This document shows, piece by piece, positions 17,231 to 23,550 of a stretch of 32,190 nt of DNA. The notes beneath the pieces are model-generated. The model was not told where the DNA came from and did not search any database. It was given only the letters and a program-made list of their open reading frames with translations. This DNA comes from UBA4582 sp047630175 (GTDB lineage: Bacteria; Pseudomonadota; Gammaproteobacteria; Pseudomonadales; Azotimanducaceae). The stretch is taken from positions 1-32,190 of the forward strand of contig JBLHVI010000040.1 of NCBI GenBank assembly GCA_047630175.1, read 5' to 3'. The position numbers were made by a program, and so were the translations under genes. How positions within the stretch are numbered: the first letter of the stretch is position 1; each line of letters starts with the position of its first letter.

Positions 17231-18097
17231 ATGCTGGCCATCGGTCATAACTACACCCTGAGAGTAATAAAGCGCATTGAATTCGGGGCAGTTCTCAACG
17301 CCGAAAATCTAGGCGAGGTGCTATTGCCTAACCGCTATGCGCCCGAAGATCTGACTATTGACGATGAAATTAACGTATTTTTATACCTCGATTCAGAAGC
17401 CAGAGTCGTCGCTACTACCCAGACCCCCGGTGCTCGGGTGGGCGAATTCGCCTATCTCGAAGCCGTCGCAAATACCGACTTTGGCACATTCCTCGACTGG
17501 GGCTTGGCGAAGGATCTGCTCGCGCCCTTTGGCGAACAACACCGCCCCATGGAGGTTGGCTCATCGTACCTTGTGTATGTTTACCTAGGCCAGGCAGATG
17601 GACGCATCACCGCATCTTCCAAAATCGACAAGTTTATCGACGACGGTCTGACCGATGGGGATGCTGCCCATGGTTATCTACCGAAACAAGCTGTGAAATT
17701 AATCATCGCCAGCTCTACAGAACTGGGCTACAAGGCGATTATTAATCACCGCCATTGGGGCCTGCTGTATAAAAACGAAGTTTTCCAGCGCGTGAGCTTC
17801 GGTCAGTCCATCGACGGATATATTAAGCAGGTGCGTCCAGATGGCTTAATTGACGTGGGTATTGCCGCTGGCCGCGTGACACGGGACCGCAACGCCCAAG
17901 TTATTCTCGACTACATCGAAAGTCAGGGTGGTTTTGCAGAGGTTCACGATAAATCAGACCCCGCACTGATCACACGCCTTTTCAGCATGAGCAAAAAAGC
18001 CTTCAAGCAGAGCCTCAGCAGCCTGTACAAGCAGCGCTTGATCATCATCGAAAAAACAGGTGTCCGGCTGGCAGACAGCACGTCACTCGACGACTGA
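17231..18097 (+). CDS. CvfB/YitL-like S1 RNA-binding protein
   Basis: 288 residues. Begins with the OB-fold pattern NYTLRVIKRIEFGAVLNAENLGEVLLPNR, then a second repeat (VGEFAYLEAVANTDFGTFLDWGLAKDLL), a third S1-like segment (SFGQSIDGYIKQVRPDGLIDVGI) and a C-terminal winged helix (MSKKAFKQSLSSLYKQRLI). This is the domain plan of CvfB (three S1-like domains plus winged helix), a cytoplasmic RNA-binding protein implicated in virulence-factor expression in staphylococci; the role in gammaproteobacteria is not well defined. Its own promoter appears to lie at 17124-17152. The GTPase gene follows after 55 bases and may be co-transcribed. Confidence 0.87.
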   Translation: MLAIGHNYTLRVIKRIEFGAVLNAENLGEVLLPNRYAPEDLTIDDEINVFLYLDSEARVVATTQTPGARVGEFAYLEAVANTDFGTFLDWGLAKDLLAPFGEQHRPMEVGSSYLVYVYLGQADGRITASSKIDKFIDDGLTDGDAAHGYLPKQAVKLIIASSTELGYKAIINHRHWGLLYKNEVFQRVSFGQSIDGYIKQVRPDGLIDVGIAAGRVTRDRNAQVILDYIESQGGFAEVHDKSDPALITRLFSMSKKAFKQSLSSLYKQRLIIIEKTGVRLADSTSLDD

Positions 18098-18152
18098 TAC
18101 GCTTTCAACAACTCGCGCGTGGCAACCCTCTTACAAGTAAAACAGGATACAC

Positions 18153-19079
18153 ATGGCCGTTAATTGGTACCCCGGACATATGCATAAGGCCAACAAGGAC
18201 ATGGTAGCTGCGCTGCCCGAAGTTGACCTGATTATCGAAATGCTTGACGCGCGTTTGCCGTTCAGCAGCGCCAACCCATTGCTCGCCAAGCTCGGCGAGC
18301 ATCTACCGCGCGTTAAAATCCTCAGTAAGTCTGACCTAGCTGACCCGCTGGTCACTCAGGCTTGGCAAACGCACTTTGAACAAGCAGACAACGTTAAAGT
18401 ACTGCCAACCACCCTAATTCAGTCCGATAAGGCCCATGCAGTGGCTAACCTGTGTCGTAAATTGGTGCCTGGGAAAAACAATGCCACTCACAATATCGTT
18501 GCCATGATCACTGGCATTCCAAATGTCGGTAAATCTACCCTGATCAACGCGCTAGCTGGCAAAGCCATTGCCAAGACTGGCAACGAACCCGCCATTACCA
18601 AGGGCCAACAGCGAATTAATCTACGCAACGGCATTATTTTGCTCGATACGCCGGGTGTCCTTTGGCCAAAATTCGCCAATGAAGCGAGTGGCTACCGTCT
18701 AGCTACTACTGGCGCATTGAAGGATACGGCTATAAATCATGTAGAAATCGCTTATTTCGCCGTTGATTACCTAATGCGCCACTACCCCGAACGGCTAATG
18801 GCACGCTATGACCTTGAATCGCTGGGTACTACAGAGCTCGCTTTTCTTGAGCAAATGGGTGCACGTCGGGGCTGCCTGCGTGCCGGTGGGCAGGTTGACC
18901 TGGAGAAGGTGTCGTCGCTGTTCTTGCATGAGTTACGGGCCGGCCGGCTCGGGCCCGTGAGCCTTGAAACGCCTGAAATTGTCATTCAGGAGATTGCTAT
19001 TTTAGCCCAGCAACAGACTGAAAAAGCGGCTGCTCGCAAGAAAAAGCGCCAAGTTCGAAAGGCTAAAAGACGTTCGTAG
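18153..19079 (+). CDS. Circularly permuted ribosome-biogenesis GTPase (YlqF/RbgA family)
   Basis: 308 residues. G motifs are in permuted order: G4-like SKSD (58-61) comes first, then the P-loop GIPNVGKS (121-128), and G3 DTPG (165-168), typical of YlqF/RbgA-type proteins, which assist assembly of the large ribosomal subunit. The N-terminal NWYPGHMHKA is the family hallmark. The C-terminal helical domain ends in a very basic tail (KKKRQVRKAKRR), suitable for rRNA contact. AGGAT lies 6 bases before the ATG. It is the last gene before the receptor cluster, and no terminator was recognised after it. Confidence 0.93.
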   Translation: MAVNWYPGHMHKANKDMVAALPEVDLIIEMLDARLPFSSANPLLAKLGEHLPRVKILSKSDLADPLVTQAWQTHFEQADNVKVLPTTLIQSDKAHAVANLCRKLVPGKNNATHNIVAMITGIPNVGKSTLINALAGKAIAKTGNEPAITKGQQRINLRNGIILLDTPGVLWPKFANEASGYRLATTGALKDTAINHVEIAYFAVDYLMRHYPERLMARYDLESLGTTELAFLEQMGARRGCLRAGGQVDLEKVSSLFLHELRAGRLGPVSLETPEIVIQEIAILAQQQTEKAAARKKKRQVRKAKRRS

Positions 19080-19255
19080 AACTCACCGAGTTATCAAGAA
19101 AACCTGCCAAACCATTGATCTAGATAGCGAAATGATATTAATTGTCCGTGATTATACGCCAACATCATGTTAGAAATTTACTGAATAGCAATAAGATATC
19201 ATTACTGATATCTAACACTTAAATTACAGTGATTTTATAACAACCTGCCAAATAC

Positions 19256-19283
19256 TCGACATTTCTCTTAATAGCTGTAGTAT
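19256..19283 (+). promoter_or_regulatory. Promoter of TonB receptor 1
   Basis: TCGACA (19256-19261), 16 bases, TAGTAT (19278-19283). The sequence CTCGACATT and the spacing recur upstream of receptors 2 and 3, which supports function more than the single match does. An inverted repeat centred near 19203 lies about 50 bases upstream and could be an operator. Confidence 0.5.
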
Positions 19284-19415
19284 CAGCTAGTAAGTAGTAG
19301 CGGCCGCAATAAAAGACAGATGCTGCTGTTGAGATGATAGTACCGACTAAGCGTCACCACTATCGTCTTTACTGCTTGGATGAAGGTTTTTGAATAAAGG
19401 CATTTAACTAATAAT

Positions 19416-19568
19416 AAAATGGGGGAGAGATCTGCTGAAACATTCAGCGGCTCTGTCTAAACTAGATTAGCTCTCTACTCCTGTTGGGTCGTCCTGTTCC
19501 TAGTATATTTTATACCGGGTACGTAGTTGTACGCTCCGCTTGAGTAAAGGCTAGCTGGAGAAAGCAAA
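19416..19568 (+). promoter_or_regulatory. Conserved structured 5' leader of receptor 1
   Basis: Starts at AAAATGGGGGAGAG and runs to the ATG; closely matches 23412-23550. Hairpin arms 19432-19439 and 19443-19450 (8 bp with one wobble, loop ACA) correspond to a covarying hairpin in the other leader. GAGAG at its 5' side can pair with CTCTC in the identical block 19469-19493. A second hairpin GTATA/TATAC (19503-19515) and CTCC (19534-19537), able to pair with the ribosome site GGAG (19557-19560), follow. Confidence 0.6.
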
Positions 19569-22463
19569 ATGAAAAATTATAAAAAGAAAGCGATGGCATT
19601 GGGGCTTATTCTGCCCTCACTTGCCTTCGGAGTTTTTGCTGAAGACACGATGGAAGAAGTCGTCGTCACGGGGTCCTTTATCAAGGGCTCACCTGAAGAC
19701 GCAGCACTACCGATTGACGTGATCAGTCGTGGTGACCTTGAGGATGTGGGTAATCCCAGCATTCTTGAGATGGTTCAAAATCTAGGAGTCACATCCGGTA
19801 ACATCGGTGAAACCAACCAATTTGACACAAGTGGCGGCCAGGGTAATGAGGGGGTCACTACCGCTAACCTACGCGGCTTGGGATCTGCAAGAACACTCGT
19901 TCTAATGAACGGCAAACGCCATGTGGCTACAGAATCTATTGGGGTAGATATCAGCGCCATGCCTTCTATAGCCATAGGGCGACTCGAAATATTAAAAGAT
20001 GGCGCCGCGGCTCTTTACGGTTCGGACGCTATTGCTGGCGTAATGAACTTCATCACCCGCGATAACTTCGAAGGTGTGGAGTTCCGCGTTTCTCATCAAG
20101 AGATTGATAACTCCGACGGTGACGACTCGTTCGGGGTCATTTTTGGTAAGCGTATTGATAACGTTCATTTTGCCATATCAGGTGAGTATGAGACACGCGG
20201 TGAGCTCAATATCAAAAGCCGTGATTGGGCTTTGCGACCGTTCGCTGAAAACCCTCAAGGTGGCTTCTCGGGGATTGGTAATCCTGGCACCATTTTCCCA
20301 GCCTTTGGCTCGTCATTTCCGGGCCAACTGGCTGGCGGAGCAAGACCTGATCCAAACTGTGAAGCAGTGGGCGCTACGCTCGACGGCACCTCCTGTCGAT
20401 TTCAGTACACATTTTTCGACAACCTAATCGAAGAAACTGAAACCTACAAGTTGTTTGGCGAGTTGAATATTGACATCACCGACGACATCGCCTTCCACGT
20501 AGAAGCGCTCTACTCGGAGGTTGATTTACCGAGCTGGAAAACCTCACCATCCTACCCGCCACAATCCTTGTTTGGTCCTGACCGCTTTGTTGCTGCCAAC
20601 CATCCGGGTCTCGTGGACATGAAGCTACAGAACCCAACATTGTTCCCCGATGTTGTCGACAGTGGCACCGGGGCCGTATTGATTCCATCAGCCGCTCAAG
20701 GTGCTTTTGTGATAAATCGCATGTTAGGCGTCACTGGACGTAACGGTGCACCTGAAGATGGTTCACGTAACACCAAGACCTCACGCGTAGCAGGTGGATT
20801 TAAAGGTGAGTTCGGCGACGGTATCAGCTTTGATGTCAGTCTTTCCTGGTCTGAGCGTGAACGCGAAGTGATTGGTAGCGATATGTTCATCGAGCGTATG
20901 GCATTTGGCCTAGACGGTCTTGGTGGCCCTAGCTGCGACCAAGCAACAGGCACGCCGGGCGCAGGTGGTTGCGAATTTTATAACCCCTTCTCTAATGCCA
21001 TTCAGGTATCCGCGGTTAACGGTGCAACTAATCCGCAATTCAACGCGGCGGTTGCTAATTCTGACGAACTCATTAACTGGATGACCTCTGCAACAGGCTC
21101 TTTGTCTGTTAACGAGCTGTTGGTTTTTGATGCAATCTTGTCAGGCGAGAGCTCTTGGGAGTTGGGTGGTGGTAACATCGGCTGGGCCGCCGGTATTCAG
21201 ACTCGCGACGAAAGCTTCACTTTCGATGTTGTCGATATTGCGAACCGTCGTCTCAATCCTTGCCCGTTCAACGACCCAGCTTCTGTGACGTTGGGGAATG
21301 TTGCGACGCTGGATTGTGGCGTCGGTGGCTCTGGCCAGCTCGCGTTTCTCGCGGCGACTGACGAAGAAGCGACAGACCGTCTAATTTACGGCGTATTTGG
21401 TGAGCTGGCGTTGCCAGTCTCTGAGACCGTCGATGTTCAGCTTGCTTTTCGCTATGAAGACTATGGCAGCGATACAGGCGGCGATTCTTTTGATCCAAAG
21501 ATTGCCGTTAGCTGGGCTGCAACTGATGCACTGAAATTTCGCGGTTCTGCATCAACGACTTTCCGCGGACCTCCTGGAAGCTTCCTCGGTGGCACGGGCA
21601 CATCACTTCAGTTCCTACCGCCTACGTCTGCCTTTAAAGCAGTGGACAGCACGGGTAACCCCAACCTTGAGGCAGAAACGGCTGTCACTCTTAATTTCGG
21701 TATGATCTTTCAAACTGATGCGTTCTTCAGTTCAGTGGACTACTGGTCCTTTGACTTCGAAAAACCATTCCAAACAGAAAGTGCTACCCAAATTATCAAT
21801 GCCTATACCAGCACCGGTTGTGTTGATGGTGGCACAGGTGTTGGCACGCCAGCCTGCGATGATTTACGCGCACGGATAACCCCTACTGGTACGCCTGCAG
21901 CCGGCATCCAACGAATCCAGCGATTCATCATTAATGGAGCCGACCAAAAGACTACCGGCCTTGATATGGTCGCCCGATATAATTTCGATGATGTTGCTGG
22001 CGGCGCCCTAGAAATAGGTGGTGAGGGTACGTATATCTTGTCGTATGAATCTGCTGACTTTCGGAGTATTAATGGAACCTTTCTCGCACCAGGTGGTGAG
22101 TTTGTCGGCAAGCTAAACGATGGCGACCCGACTCTGCCGAAGCCTGAATTGCAAGCCGCCTTGTTTGCCAAATGGAGCACGCAAGGTCATCGGCTGAACT
22201 ACGCCATGCGCTATATTAGTGAATATGACGACGTTCGACCTGCACTACCTGCACTGGCGACGATTGACAGCCAGCTAACCCACGACTTGCACTATATAAA
22301 CAATATGTTTGACCAGTGGACTCTGTCAGCATCAGTCATCAACTTGCTGGATGAAGATCCACCCTTGGCATCAACCGACCTGAGTTATGACGCGTACACG
22401 CATAACCCATTTGGTCGCATGATTAAGCTTGGGGTTGCTTTCACGCCAGCATTTGGTAGCTAG
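19569..22463 (+). CDS. TonB-dependent outer-membrane receptor 1
   Basis: 964 residues. A Sec signal peptide (about 1-24) is followed by a TonB-box-like EEVVVTGSF, a plug domain (about 45-165; NLRGLGSARTLVLMNGKRH, LEILKDGAAALYGSDAIAGV) and a 22-strand-type barrel to the C-terminus. It imports an unknown large or scarce substrate across the outer membrane with TonB energy. It has exactly eight cysteines, in four close pairs in predicted loops (NC...TSC, SC...GGC, PC...DC, GC...AC). It ends FTPAFGS, so the usual terminal Phe is followed by two residues. GGAG lies 8 bases before the ATG. Receptor 2 is a close paralogue with the same eight cysteines. The substrate cannot be named: no polysaccharide or siderophore genes are adjacent. 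Confidence 0.92.
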   Translation: MKNYKKKAMALGLILPSLAFGVFAEDTMEEVVVTGSFIKGSPEDAALPIDVISRGDLEDVGNPSILEMVQNLGVTSGNIGETNQFDTSGGQGNEGVTTANLRGLGSARTLVLMNGKRHVATESIGVDISAMPSIAIGRLEILKDGAAALYGSDAIAGVMNFITRDNFEGVEFRVSHQEIDNSDGDDSFGVIFGKRIDNVHFAISGEYETRGELNIKSRDWALRPFAENPQGGFSGIGNPGTIFPAFGSSFPGQLAGGARPDPNCEAVGATLDGTSCRFQYTFFDNLIEETETYKLFGELNIDITDDIAFHVEALYSEVDLPSWKTSPSYPPQSLFGPDRFVAANHPGLVDMKLQNPTLFPDVVDSGTGAVLIPSAAQGAFVINRMLGVTGRNGAPEDGSRNTKTSRVAGGFKGEFGDGISFDVSLSWSEREREVIGSDMFIERMAFGLDGLGGPSCDQATGTPGAGGCEFYNPFSNAIQVSAVNGATNPQFNAAVANSDELINWMTSATGSLSVNELLVFDAILSGESSWELGGGNIGWAAGIQTRDESFTFDVVDIANRRLNPCPFNDPASVTLGNVATLDCGVGGSGQLAFLAATDEEATDRLIYGVFGELALPVSETVDVQLAFRYEDYGSDTGGDSFDPKIAVSWAATDALKFRGSASTTFRGPPGSFLGGTGTSLQFLPPTSAFKAVDSTGNPNLEAETAVTLNFGMIFQTDAFFSSVDYWSFDFEKPFQTESATQIINAYTSTGCVDGGTGVGTPACDDLRARITPTGTPAAGIQRIQRFIINGADQKTTGLDMVARYNFDDVAGGALEIGGEGTYILSYESADFRSINGTFLAPGGEFVGKLNDGDPTLPKPELQAALFAKWSTQGHRLNYAMRYISEYDDVRPALPALATIDSQLTHDLHYINNMFDQWTLSASVINLLDEDPPLASTDLSYDAYTHNPFGRMIKLGVAFTPAFGS

Positions 22464-22536
22464 CGCAATTGAGTACCTGAGCCTACTTTCTCAGCGTACT
22501 TTCTCAGGACAATACGTTCGCGTATTACCTGACATT

Positions 22537-22573
22537 AAAAGGGGTCAACCTTCACGGGTTGGCCCCTTTTTTT
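22537..22573 (+). terminator. Rho-independent terminator after receptor 1
   Basis: AAAA-GGGGTCAACC (22537-22550), loop TTCACG, GGTTGGCCCC (22557-22566) and a run of seven T. The stem is 10 bp with one wobble, extended by A-T pairs. Confidence 0.93.
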
Positions 22574-22920
22574 GTGCCTCTTTTACACCTCATTTCAGTG
22601 TCAAATCAAAGCTTTTTCTTGAGGCTGTTGTTAAGCATTCTTACCAACAGCCTCCAGACCGGTTGTATGCCCCATCAAACTATTTACCTAACGAATAAAG
22701 TCACTACCGCACAAGAATAATCTAACGGTTAGATAGTGTCTTTCAAATTATCAGCAACTAAAATTCTGCAGGTTGTATTAGCAGTACCAGAGATGCCCTT
22801 TTGAACTTGCCATCATAGACAGCTCAAACTGGTAAATAGGGGTCAGGTATCTCGCGATACTTAACAGCTCATGTTCAATATCACTGACCAAAACGTTGTC
22901 GGTCTGAATGTTGTCGCTAA

Positions 22921-23088
22921 GTACACGCTTGCCAATGTTGCCTACGCTGGGCTACCTCCGCCCAAACATTCAGCGATAACGAGGGAGTACGGTCCGGCCC
23001 GGCCAAAGATTGGCAGCTGACTGACCTAGAACCCGGGCATGTCGACATACGTGCTAGATCAGCAGACGTTGCCGTTATCAGTCAATGA
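22921..23088 (+). pseudogene. Possible decayed gene fragment
   Basis: An open stretch of 55 codons with no credible start, ending in TGA. Its second half reads like a real protein: GVRSGPAKDWQLTDLEPGH, then VDIRARSADVAVIS. The alternating strand pattern recalls the C-terminal half of SnoaL/NTF2-like small proteins, but the match is from memory and weak. An overlapping frame (22871-23020, 49 codons from ATG) could hold the earlier part after a frameshift. It may also be chance. Confidence 0.25.
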
Positions 23089-23236
23089 TCCGTTAGATCT
23101 GAATTTATGTCTGGCAACCACCGATCGCACCATTTCCGTGCGCTGCTGAGATTAAAATTCGGCGGATACCGCATCTTCCTCCTAGCCCGCTAAATCTCTA
23201 ACTTATTGAACAAAAAAACAATCGGACCAGAACTTA

Positions 23237-23250
23237 CTAACGGTTAGATA
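23237..23250. repeat. Inverted-repeat motif CTAACGGTTAGATA upstream of receptor 2
   Basis: CTAAC-G-GTTAG followed by ATA; the same 14 bases occur at 22722-22735. GTTAGATAT also occurs on the opposite strand upstream of receptor 1 (19206-19214). A regulator-binding site is inferred, not shown. Confidence 0.4.
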
Positions 23251-23272
23251 TTTTTTATTTTTCCTCCAGGTC

Positions 23273-23301
23273 TCGACATTGCTTCCAATAGCTGCTTTAT
23301 T
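23273..23301 (+). promoter_or_regulatory. Promoter of TonB receptor 2
   Basis: TCGACA (23273-23278), 17 bases, TTTATT (23296-23301). AATAGCTG in the spacer is shared with the receptor 1 promoter. The implied leader is about 240 bases. Confidence 0.45.
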
Positions 23302-23411
23302 GCCGAACGAGTAACGGGTGTTGTTGTTGATTTGTTTGCGACAACTAACCAGATTATGGTGGTGACTATGCGTCGCAACCGGAAATCTCTATTACTTTCA
23401 AAACAAAAATA

Positions 23412-23550
23412 AAAATGGGGGAGAGTCCTGTTCAATAATTGAGCAGTTCTGTCTGAGTAAGATCAGCTCTCTACTCCTGTTGGGTCGTCTTGTACCCGGT
23501 ACAAGGTTGTACGCTCCGCTTGAGTGAAAGCTAGCTGGAGGATAATAATA
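23412..23550 (+). promoter_or_regulatory. Conserved structured 5' leader of receptor 2
   Basis: Homologous to 19416-19568. Hairpin arms 23428-23435 and 23439-23446 (8 bp, one wobble, loop TAA) covary with the receptor 1 hairpin. The block 23465-23489 is identical over 25 bases to 19469-19493, and 23506-23525 is identical over 20 bases to 19526-19545. CTTGTAC (23489-23495) pairs with GTACAAG (23499-23505) around CCG; a third copy TTGTAC (23507-23512) can compete for the same arm. CTCC at 23514-23517 can pair with the ribosome-site GGAG (23537-23540). Confidence 0.6.

Larger units (their letters stand above)
19080..19568. other. 489-base region upstream of TonB receptor 1: promoter and long leader
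   Basis: AT-rich and without a supported gene. It contains an inverted repeat AGATATC/GATATCT (19194-19200 and 19207-19213), a promoter (19256-19283) and a conserved leader (19416-19568). The leader from the inferred start is about 280 bases, long for a receptor gene. Confidence 0.6.
22574..23272. other. Long intergenic region between receptors 1 and 2
   Basis: About 700 bases after the terminator without an intact gene. It holds two copies of the inverted repeat CTAACGGTTAGATA (22722-22735 and 23237-23250); the second lies about 23 bases upstream of the receptor 2 -35 box. It also contains a short coding-like stretch at 22921-23088. Otherwise nothing recognisable. Confidence 0.5.

Noticed and set aside
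23524..23550. GTG start adding nine residues to receptor 2
   Set aside because: It lies inside the leader conserved with receptor 1, and TGGAGG points to ATG 23551; the paralogue starts at the equivalent ATG.
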